Of a DNA stretch of 5,352 bases, positions 1-5,341 are shown in pieces (positions within the stretch are counted from its first letter, which is position 1; each line of letters starts with the position of its first letter). This DNA is from Campylobacteraceae bacterium (GTDB lineage: Bacteria; Campylobacterota; Campylobacteria; Campylobacterales; Sulfurovaceae), in assembly GCA_027023145.1 (NCBI GenBank), contig JALVWV010000002.1:1-5352 (forward strand), in the 5' to 3' direction. A program made the position numbers and the translations under genes. A model generated the notes under the pieces. The model had not been told where the DNA came from, searched no databases, and saw nothing but the letters and a program-made list of their open reading frames with translations.

Positions 1-1
1 A

Positions 2-802
2 ACCTCCCTCACCCTCTTTTTCGTCACGTCGGTGATTTTCTCCACCATTTACACACCGCAGGCGATCTTACCGCAGTTGCAGGGGGCGTTTGGGCTTTCG
101 ATGGCTCAGACCAATCTGTTGTTGACTGGGATGTTGTTTGTCCTGATGGTCGCGACACCGTGGTATGCACCGATCGCCGGGCGGTATGGGGCGCGGCGGA
201 TCATGGGGGTGGCGACGTTTTTGTTGATGGCTTCGGTGGGGCTTTCGGCGGTGGCGGAGAGCTTCGGTGTGCTGCTGGGGAGTCGGATACTTCAGGGGCT
301 CTTCGTGCCGGGGATCACAGCAATCATGCTCTCCTATGTGCAGGCGATCTATCCGCCGGAACATCGAGGGCTGGGGATGGGCGTTTACATGGGGGCGACA
401 GGTTTCGGGGCAGTGATGGGACGGCTGGTGGCTGGCTGGGTGACGCAGGGGTACGGCTGGCGGGCGGCGTTTGGGGTATTCGCGGTGTTGCTCCTCGTGG
501 CGCTGATGGCGATGCTTCGGTATCTCCCCGATACTCCCGCGACCCCCAAACGATCCGCCGATACCGCCCGCATCCGCACTTACCTCACTGATCCGGCGAT
601 CCTCTCCATCCTCATCATCCCCACGGTGGTCTTCTTCGCCTTTATGGCGGTGACGACGTTTGCCACGTACCATCTGGCTACGGCACCTTACCACCTCGGT
701 GCCGGAGCGCTGGGGAGTGTATATCTGATCCTCCTGCTCGGTGTCGCCGCCAGCCTCATGGCCGGACGTATTACCCCACCAACTATATACCCAAACGTTT
801 GA
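2..802 (+). pseudogene. MFS efflux transporter, N-terminal part, interrupted by a MITE-like element
   Basis: This is the front two thirds of a major facilitator superfamily proton-coupled inner-membrane exporter. The frame is open from base 2, and the residues before the GTG at 32 (TSLTLFFVTSV) continue the first membrane helix, so the true start lies upstream of the window. About eight hydrophobic segments can be counted. MFS landmarks are the loop 2-3 motif A (AGRYGARRIMG, near 177-209), the helix 4 motif SRILQGLFVPG (near 283-315) and a glycine-rich helix 5 (GATGFGAVMG). The overall look resembles the YnfM-like arabinose-efflux group. The MFS sequence ends at Arg (codon 767-769). The next ten codons (ITPPTIYPNV) come from the inserted element and end at TGA 800-802. 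The product would lack helices 9-12 and is unlikely to work. MFS identity is sure; the substrate cannot be told. Confidence 0.9.
771..802 (+). repeat. left terminal inverted repeat of the MITE-like element
   Basis: This begins TTACCCCACCAACTATATAC and ends ...AAACGTTTGA. All 32 bases match the reverse complement of 1007-1038. Identity breaks at base 33 (T on the left, G on the right). If the flanking TA is counted as part of the element, the repeat is 34 bp, because TA is self-complementary. It contains the small palindrome AAACGTTT. Confidence 0.95.
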
Positions 803-827
803 TGCTGCAATTTCGTTCATAATCAAG

Positions 828-979
828 GCAGATTTTTGAAGGACTCGCCGTAGCGAATTCAAAAAAATCTAACACAGAGTATGGGCGAAAGTGCTGCACC
901 CTTCGGGGAGAGCGATACGAGACGACCTGCACGCAAAAAAATCTTTGAATTGACTACGGCCAGTCCTGCAGATTTTTTC
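828..979. repeat. internal nested inverted repeats of the element
   Basis: The core GGACTCGCCGTAG-(2 nt)-AATTCAAA in the left arm (841-863) recurs inverted in the right arm (about 944-966), with about 20 of 23 positions matching. Each arm is also a hairpin by itself. On the left, GATTTTTGAA (831-840) faces TTCAAAAAAATC (858-869). On the right, AAAAAATC (936-943) faces GATTTTTT (971-978), extended outward by CTGCACGC (927-934) against a similar inverted CACGCACA stretch (979-986). The element can therefore fold either as one long hairpin or as two arm hairpins. Confidence 0.7.
893..913 (+). other. TTCG tetraloop hairpin at the centre of the element
   Basis: CCC (899-901), TTCG (902-905) and GGG (906-908) form a stem with a UUCG loop, the exceptionally stable RNA tetraloop class when transcribed from the + strand. 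GCT (893-895) and AGC (911-913) can extend the stem across a small internal loop. The loop midpoint (903.5) lies one base from the midpoint of the whole element (904.5), so it would form the tip of a full-length hairpin. Confidence 0.6.
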
Positions 980-1006
980 ACGCACATCTCATCTCGTCTC
1001 GTTCTC

Positions 1007-1038
1007 TCAAACGTTTGGGTATATAGTTGGTGGGGTAA
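1007..1038 (-). repeat. right terminal inverted repeat of the MITE-like element
   Basis: This is the exact reverse complement of 771-802, followed by TA at 1039-1040 and then MFS coding sequence. The lack of any mismatch between the two ends suggests a recent insertion, or continued selection or mobilisation on the ends. Confidence 0.95.
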
Positions 1039-1465
1039 TAACTCCGATCGGATCGGGCGGGTGCAGGTACTGGGGATCGGGATCGGCTCGCTTCTGCTGG
1101 GCATCCTCCTCACCCTCACCGCCCCCCTGCCCCTCATCATCCTCGGCATTGGACTGGTCACCATCGGGATGTTTACCGTCCAATCTGTCACCCCCACCCA
1201 CCTCGGCGACCTCGCCCCGGATGACAAACCCACCCTCGCGGTGCTCTATCAGACCTTTTTCTATTTTGGCGGCGCGATGGGGACGATTCTGCCGGCTGTA
1301 GCATGGCAATATGGGAAGTATACCGGAGTGGGGATGCTGGCGTTTGGGCTGGTGGTTCTTGGGGTGGTGCCGTTGGCACTTGTGTTGCGACGGAAGTGAC
1401 ATTCATAGTATCACTTCTACTCTCGTTCTGAAGCTAAAGAAGCTGTGAAAGAACTCAGTAATAAA

Positions 1466-1486
1466 GGAGTAGGGACTTCAGTCCCG
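1466..1486 (+). repeat. REP hairpin, forward copy
   Basis: The sequence is GGAGTAGGGACTTCAGTCCC followed by G. The GTAG (1469-1472) is the tetranucleotide that typically precedes a REP hairpin. The stem is GGGAC (1472-1476) and GTCCC (1481-1485) around TTCA. Confidence 0.75.
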
Positions 1487-1522
1487 TATAACACAAGCCT
1501 CTATAAAATGGAATTATTTTAA

Positions 1523-1543
1523 CGGGGCTAAAGCCCCTGCTCC
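1523..1543 (-). repeat. REP hairpin, inverted copy
   Basis: Read on the - strand this is GGAGCAGGGGCTTTAGCCCC followed by G, the counterpart of the forward copy. GCAG stands in place of GTAG. The stem GGGGC/GCCCC is shifted from the other copy's GGGAC/GTCCC by matched, compensating base changes, so base pairing is conserved while sequence is not. Confidence 0.75.
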
Positions 1544-1593
1544 TAAAAAGTGTATATTCTTTCACAGTCACCTGAGCTACGGAACGAGTAAAA

Positions 1594-1625
1594 TATAATC
1601 ATAACACTTTTATGTTATGATTATA
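1594..1625. promoter_or_regulatory. perfect 13-bp palindrome, probable operator of the Fic operon
   Basis: TATAATCATAACA (1594-1606) is mirrored exactly by TGTTATGATTATA (1613-1625) around a 6-nt spacer. A third half-site, CATAACA (1634-1640), lies against the ribosome binding site. No U-run follows, so a terminator is unlikely. The arm contains TATAAT, a possible -10 box, but no convincing -35 sits at the right distance, so the exact promoter is uncertain. The place, 26 bp before the start codon, suits a dimeric repressor. The winged helix at the C-terminus of the Fic protein is a natural, unproven candidate. Confidence 0.55.
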
Positions 1626-1650
1626 CACTTATCCATAACAGGAAAATGAT

Positions 1651-2778
1651 ATGAATACAAAAAAGTGGATTTGGCAGCATGAGGACTTTCCCTATTTTGT
1701 GCACGATTATGCCCAGCTCGAACCCAGCATCTTCCGTCTCATAGAAAAGAGCGGCGAGCTCAAAGGGAAGATGAGTTACCTCGCTCAAAATGAGCAGGAT
1801 ATTTTGTCGGTAGAAACTTCGATGAGTGAGATTGTGGCAACCTCACTGATAGAGGGAGTGGAACTGAGACGGGAAAGTGTGCGCTCATCTTTATACAAGA
1901 AATTGGACATAACTTTCGACAGAGAACACGATGTATCCACGCGAAACAGCGATAGTCTGACTGAGCTCTATCTCGACAGCCGCTTCAATCAGGAAGCCTT
2001 GTCCATCGAGCGGCTTCACACATGGCACCGGGCTGTTTTTGCCGAGTATGAGTCCATTCTTCACCCCGTGACCAAAGGGGCATTTCGTACACACGATGAT
2101 ATGCAAATCGTCTCAGGTGCCATCGGGAGGGAGGTTGTCCATTACGTTGCTATGCCTCACAAACAGATACAACCCTCCCTCGAAGATCTCCTCGAGTATG
2201 TCAACCACAGCGCAGATAATTTCATCATCAAGAGTGCCGTAGCCCATTTGTGGTTTGAGTCGATCCACCCGTACGATGACGGCAATGGGCGGATCGGTCG
2301 TGCCATCGTCAACTACATTTTGGCCAAAGACGGTGGTTTGGACAATCGATACTACTCGATCTCAACGGCGATCAATGAAGACCGGCGCGGATACTACGAT
2401 GCTCTTGAGAGCAGCCAGGTCGTATCGCCGGGGAGCCCTCTGGACATCACCTCCTGGATCGCATGGCATACTCAAAGTATCGAGCGCTCCATCGACATCT
2501 CACTCCGTACCATCGAAAATGTTGTCGAAAAAACACGTTTTTACGACAAAATCAAACACGTCAAACTCAACGAAAAGCAAAACAAGGTCATCAACAAACT
2601 TCTTGATTATGGAGCAGGGAATTTTGAAGGAGAACTGACAAACAAAAAATACAGAGCCATCACCAGAACCGATGCCGTCACCGCTTCACGCCATCTCAAA
2701 GATTTGGTCACCAAAGGCATCCTGCGCCCCATAGAAGGATACAGTGGTCGTAATACGCGATACGAGCTTGCCCTATGA
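1651..2778 (+). CDS. Fic family protein (DUF4172-Fic-winged helix), probable protein AMPylase
   Basis: Fic enzymes usually transfer AMP from ATP to a hydroxyl side chain of a target protein. The 375-residue layout is typical: an N-terminal DUF4172-like start (WIWQHEDFPYF, residues 6-16), a helix carrying the inhibitory motif TSLIEG (64-69, fitting [ST]xxxE[GN], with E68 expected to block ATP gamma-phosphate binding), a flap hairpin near VVHYVAMPHKQ (162-172), and the active-site loop HPYDDGNGRIGR (206-217) with catalytic H206, D210 and R214/R217. A winged-helix region follows (about 305-374). All key residues are present, so an active but self-inhibited enzyme is expected. The inhibitory helix at the N-terminus makes it class II. 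AGGA (1640-1643) precedes the ATG by 7 nt; the ATG at 1646 stops at once. It heads an operon, its stop overlapping the next start. The target is unknown. Confidence 0.93.
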   Translation: MNTKKWIWQHEDFPYFVHDYAQLEPSIFRLIEKSGELKGKMSYLAQNEQDILSVETSMSEIVATSLIEGVELRRESVRSSLYKKLDITFDREHDVSTRNSDSLTELYLDSRFNQEALSIERLHTWHRAVFAEYESILHPVTKGAFRTHDDMQIVSGAIGREVVHYVAMPHKQIQPSLEDLLEYVNHSADNFIIKSAVAHLWFESIHPYDDGNGRIGRAIVNYILAKDGGLDNRYYSISTAINEDRRGYYDALESSQVVSPGSPLDITSWIAWHTQSIERSIDISLRTIENVVEKTRFYDKIKHVKLNEKQNKVINKLLDYGAGNFEGELTNKKYRAITRTDAVTASRHLKDLVTKGILRPIEGYSGRNTRYELAL

Positions 2779-4271
2779 TGTCCGCGATGAAACCCAGGAT
2801 GAAACTCCCACCGATCCTCCAAACTCTCTCCACCCAGCTTGCCCGCCATCATGCCAGAGCCATCGTCGTAGGCGGAAGCGTGCGGGATCATTTTTTGGGC
2901 ATGCGTATCAAGGATTATGATGTGGAGGTATATGGGCTTGAGAACCTGGAGCAGTTAACCACGATCTTGGAGGCGTACGGCTCGGTCAATCTCGTGGGCA
3001 AGAGCTTTGGGGTGTTGAAATTGTCGCACGGGGGAGAAGAGTATGATTTCTCTTTTCCCCGTCGCGAGTCCAAGGTCGCCGGGGGGCATCGCGGGTTTGA
3101 TGTGGCGGTGGATGGAGGGATGGACTTTGCTGAGGCGGCTAGACGCAGGGACTTTACAATCAATGCCATCGGGTACGATATACAGGCACAAAAATTTCTC
3201 GATCCATTTGGTGGCATCAGCGACCTGCAAAATGCACGACTGAAACACATCGACGATGCGACGTTTGTCGAAGATCCCCTGCGGGTGTATCGTGCCGTGC
3301 AGTTTGCGGCACGTTTCGGCCTGGAGATAGCCGAAGAGACGTTTGCCCTCTGCAAGCAGATGGTAGATGACGGCCTCCTCGAGGAACTCCCCAAAGAGCG
3401 CATTTTCACTGAATGGAGCAAGCTCCTGCTCAAATCCCCTGCCCCCTCTGTAGGGTTTGAGCTCATGCGCCAGCTGGGAATACTGGAGCGCTACTTCCCG
3501 GAACTCCACGCCTTAATCGGTGTCCCCCAATCCCCCAAATGGCACCCCGAAGGGGACGTGTGGACACACACCATGATGGCACTCGATGCAATGGCAAAAG
3601 AATTAGACATGAGAAATGAGAAATTAGAAATGGGGGAGAAGGAGAAACTCCGTTTTCTCTTTGCTATTCTCTGCCACGATCTCGGCAAAGCAACGACCAC
3701 GACCCTCGAGTTTGAAGATGGGAAACCAGAAAAGTGGAGCAGCATCAAAAATACATACTCCCCTCCTACTTCCTACTTCCTACTTCCTACTTCCATTCGC
3801 GCGATCGGGCACGAGCACGCTGGAATAGAACCCACACGCACGCTGCTCTATCGCCTCGCCGACGAGCATGACTGGATCGAGAGTATTCTGCCACTGGTGG
3901 AGCACCACCTCAAGCCTTCACAGTTTTATGCCGGTGGCGCCAAAGCCCCCGCCATACGGAGGCTCGCCACTCAAGTCAACATCGAAGCGCTGGTACGTGT
4001 CGCCCGGGCAGACTTTTTGGGGCGGACAACCGAAGAGTCCTTATCGGGGGTTTACCCCGCCGGGGAGTGGCTGCTGGAGAAATCTCGCGCACTCAATGTC
4101 AGCAACAAGCCCCCAAAGTGTCTCCTGCGAGGGAGAGACCTCATCGCCCTTGGGTTGGAACCATCACCGCAATTCAGAGAAATTCTCGATGCAGTGTACC
4201 GGGAGCAGCTTGAGGGTAAGATTGTAACCGCAGAAGAGGCGATTACTTATGTCAAAAAGGAATATTTATGA
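2775..4271 (+). CDS. cca: CCA tRNA nucleotidyltransferase-like protein with HD domain
   Basis: This class II nucleotidyltransferase of the CCA-adding/poly(A) polymerase family would build or repair tRNA 3' CCA ends in the cytoplasm. Visible in order: GGSVRD (33-38), catalytic pair D47/D49 in KDYDVEV, RRDFTINAIGYD (124-135), EDPLRVYRAVQFAARFG (166-182), an HD phosphohydrolase-type domain with H257, THT (264-266), CHDLGK (300-305), GHEHAG (345-350) and EHH (376-378), then a C-terminal tail LRGRDLIALGL (451-461) typical of the family. At 498 residues it is somewhat long; the excess lies in two HD-domain loops made of heptamer repeats (residues about 276-287 and 330-340). The start overlaps the Fic stop (ATGA). 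In-frame ATGs also occur at 2778, 2787 and 2799, and none has a strong ribosome site, so the exact start is uncertain. Whether it adds CCA, only A or CC, or another tail cannot be told. Confidence 0.88.
   Translation: MMSAMKPRMKLPPILQTLSTQLARHHARAIVVGGSVRDHFLGMRIKDYDVEVYGLENLEQLTTILEAYGSVNLVGKSFGVLKLSHGGEEYDFSFPRRESKVAGGHRGFDVAVDGGMDFAEAARRRDFTINAIGYDIQAQKFLDPFGGISDLQNARLKHIDDATFVEDPLRVYRAVQFAARFGLEIAEETFALCKQMVDDGLLEELPKERIFTEWSKLLLKSPAPSVGFELMRQLGILERYFPELHALIGVPQSPKWHPEGDVWTHTMMALDAMAKELDMRNEKLEMGEKEKLRFLFAILCHDLGKATTTTLEFEDGKPEKWSSIKNTYSPPTSYFLLPTSIRAIGHEHAGIEPTRTLLYRLADEHDWIESILPLVEHHLKPSQFYAGGAKAPAIRRLATQVNIEALVRVARADFLGRTTEESLSGVYPAGEWLLEKSRALNVSNKPPKCLLRGRDLIALGLEPSPQFREILDAVYREQLEGKIVTAEEAITYVKKEYL
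3602..3636 (+). repeat. degenerate heptanucleotide tandem repeat inside the cca-like gene
   Basis: Five 7-bp units follow each other: ATTAGAC, ATGAGAA, ATGAGAA, ATTAGAA and a decayed ATGGGGG. They encode the charged loop LDMRNEKLEMG between the first HD-domain helix and CHDLGK. The units differ, so slippage should be slower than in the perfect array downstream. Confidence 0.75.
3764..3794 (+). repeat. perfect heptanucleotide tandem repeat (TCCTACT, 4.4 copies) inside the cca-like gene
   Basis: Four identical TCCTACT units (3764-3791) plus TCC make a 31-bp array encoding PPTSYFLLPTS just before GHEHAG. Seven is not a multiple of three, so a one-unit change shifts the frame. Gain of one unit would run into TGA at 3869-3871, and loss of one into TAG at 3826-3828. 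Both truncate the protein inside the HD domain. The frame is intact here. Confidence 0.9.
4257..4261 (+). promoter_or_regulatory. ribosome binding site of the RlaP-like gene
   Basis: AAGGA, 6 nt before the ATG at 4268 and inside the last codons of the cca-like gene. It is the clearest Shine-Dalgarno in the operon and supports this start despite the ATGA overlap. Confidence 0.7.
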
Positions 4272-5341
4272 AAAATATGCAAAAGATTATCGACAATTTT
4301 GAAGCAGAATACCGCGCCAGAATCGTTTACATCACCATCTATGGCTCCAAACTGTTCGGTACCGATAACGCAAACTCCGACACCGACTACAAAGGCATTT
4401 TTATCCCTTCACGTGAAGATGTTCTGCTCAAAAAAGATATCGAACACTTCAACTACAATACCAACACAAAAGAAAAAAATGACAAAGAAGATGTTGATGT
4501 GCAGCTTTACAGCATTTACAAATGGTTCAACCTGCTCAAAAAAGGGGAAACAGGAGCTTTAGATTTGCTCTTTTCCTGTTTCAGAGAAGATACGCAGCTG
4601 TACAGGGACGAGGTCTTTCTCAATGTAATCAAAGAAAATTATCAAAGATTCTACAACAAAAATCTCCATTCATTTATCGGCTATTGTGTCGGGCAGAGCA
4701 AAATGTACAACATTAAAGGTCAACGCTACGATGAGCTTCATCGCTTTGTCACACGGTTCCAAGAAATCGCCATAAAAAACAGCGAGGAAAAGCTGGAAAA
4801 ATATTTTGGAGACATCGAACGCATCTTCCAGTCCCACCCGTTCAAATATGTCCGATTTGTCACCGCCTCCATCGCAAGAGGAAATCAGGGACACAAAAAG
4901 GGGCAATATGTGGAATTGCTGGGCAAACGGTTTGCCGGTTCGGTTCGTGTGGGCTATTTTGCTGCACGCATACAGGAGATGGAACAGCTGTTTGGCCACC
5001 GCACACGCAAAGCCTCCGGAGGGGTCGACTACAAAGCCCTCTCACATGCAGTGAGGGTCATCAACGAGGTGGAAGAGCTGCTGGATGATGCATTCATTAC
5101 ATTTCCACTGAAAAACCGAGCGTATATCATGGAAATCAAAGAGGGGAAAATCTCACTTGAGGATGTGATGCATTACATTGACGGCAAGCTCGATATCGTA
5201 CAGGAGAAGCTCGAAAAAACATCGATAAGCTCCACCAGCGATGAAGCATTCATGGATCGGCTGATTCTGGATACCCTGAGCGGGAAGTTATGGGAGAGGC
5301 GGATCAGCGGCCAACCCGCTGCATCACACGGCGGGTTTTAG
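4268..5341 (+). CDS. RlaP-like (COG3541/PF10127-type) nucleotidyltransferase
   Basis: This is a DNA polymerase beta-superfamily nucleotidyltransferase of 357 residues, a family named for its genomic association with RNA ligases (RlaP); its reaction is not firmly established. The active-site signature is present: GS (26-27) in YGSKLFGT, then SDTDYKGIF (37-45) with metal ligands D38 and D40, and a third acidic strand DVDVQ (75-79). A helical region follows. The late segment YKALSHAVRVINEVEELL (255-272) resembles the conserved helix found after the core in this family. The start overlaps the stop of the cca-like gene (ATGA) and has its own good ribosome site. Codon use is more AT-rich than in the genes before it, which hints at a different history. 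The last ten residues (GQPAASHGGF) are encoded by a hairpin and may not be conserved. The family call is fairly sure; the substrate is unknown. Confidence 0.82.
   Translation: MKNMQKIIDNFEAEYRARIVYITIYGSKLFGTDNANSDTDYKGIFIPSREDVLLKKDIEHFNYNTNTKEKNDKEDVDVQLYSIYKWFNLLKKGETGALDLLFSCFREDTQLYRDEVFLNVIKENYQRFYNKNLHSFIGYCVGQSKMYNIKGQRYDELHRFVTRFQEIAIKNSEEKLEKYFGDIERIFQSHPFKYVRFVTASIARGNQGHKKGQYVELLGKRFAGSVRVGYFAARIQEMEQLFGHRTRKASGGVDYKALSHAVRVINEVEELLDDAFITFPLKNRAYIMEIKEGKISLEDVMHYIDGKLDIVQEKLEKTSISSTSDEAFMDRLILDTLSGKLWERRISGQPAASHGGF
5313..5339 (+). terminator. possible intrinsic terminator overlapping the stop codon
   Basis: AACCCGC (5313-5319) pairs perfectly with GCGGGTT (5331-5337) across an 11-nt loop and is followed by a short T-run (TTTT, 5336-5339). 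The stop codon TAG is at 5339-5341, so the hairpin lies within the coding end. The T-run is short and the window ends just after, so strength is uncertain. Confidence 0.55.

Larger units (their letters stand above)
771..1038. mobile_element. 268-bp MITE-like palindromic element inserted at TA in the MFS gene
   Basis: The ends are perfect 32-bp inverted repeats (771-802 and 1007-1038). They are flanked on both sides by TA (769-770 and 1039-1040), read here as a 2-bp target duplication. TA duplication with long terminal repeats and no transposase is the pattern of miniature elements mobilised by IS630/Tc1-mariner enzymes; Neisseria Correia elements are a well-known analogue. Element plus one TA is 270 nt, and deleting it joins CGT (767-769) to AAC (1040-1042) in the MFS frame. 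That supports a simple insertion. In the MFS frame the element carries stops at 800-802 and 851-853. It contains no credible protein gene. Inside are further inverted repeats and a central TTCG hairpin. The sequence matches no element family I can name with certainty. Confidence 0.87.
881..1399 (+). pseudogene. MFS efflux transporter, C-terminal part, with a read-out start inside the element
   Basis: Codons 1040-1399 encode the last third of the same MFS transporter: motif A' (NSDRIGRVQ, completing GRNSDRIGR with the upstream half), then four hydrophobic segments (helices 9-12) and a basic C-terminal end (LRRK). The frame stays open upstream into the element as far as an ATG at 881. About 53 element-encoded residues could therefore be fused to the transporter tail, but no good ribosome binding site precedes that ATG. 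It lies in the same frame as the 5' part, because element plus TA is a multiple of three. Without the insertion the gene would encode a protein of ordinary MFS length, about 376 codons in this window plus a missing N-terminus. Independent function is unlikely. Confidence 0.85.
1422..1588. repeat. REPIN/BIME: symmetric 167-bp element with two inverted REP hairpins
   Basis: The stretch is concentric around about 1505. The outer arms 1422-1435 and 1575-1588 match at 12 of 14 positions. Then CTGTGAAAGAA (1443-1453) faces its perfect reverse complement (1557-1567). Further in, two REP hairpins point at each other. Paired inverted REP sequences are the form mobilised by RAYT (TnpA-REP) tyrosine transposases of the IS200/IS605-like group. 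No RAYT gene is in the window. It fills most of the gap between the MFS remnant and the Fic gene and could act as a transcription barrier or transcript-end stabiliser. Confidence 0.75.

Noticed and set aside
32..34. GTG as the start codon of the MFS gene
   Set aside because: The upstream residues in frame from base 2 complete the first membrane helix, so the gene starts outside the window.
68..862. Long minus-strand open frame (264 residues)
   Set aside because: It is rich in His, Arg and Pro, typical of the complement of a membrane-protein gene, and it lies opposite unmistakable MFS sequence.
803..1006. A small transposase or accessory gene inside the element
   Set aside because: Only about 200 bp lie between the ends. 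The frames there are short and repeat-derived, with no DDE or helix-turn-helix motif.
859..1233. Minus-strand open frame covering the element and part of the MFS gene
   Set aside because: It spans the element/MFS junction and is antisense to clear MFS coding sequence. The residues show no domain, so it is a by-product of GC-rich coding sequence and the element.
1594..1625. Intrinsic terminator for the upstream region
   Set aside because: The palindrome is AT-rich, has no T-run after it, and sits at promoter distance from the Fic start, which suits an operator better.
2915..3509. Minus-strand open frames of about 183 residues opposite the cca-like gene
   Set aside because: The forward strand carries all conserved nucleotidyltransferase motifs across this stretch. 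The reverse frames show no domain.
3764..3794. CRISPR-like repeat array
   Set aside because: The 7-bp units abut with no spacers and lie within a coding frame.
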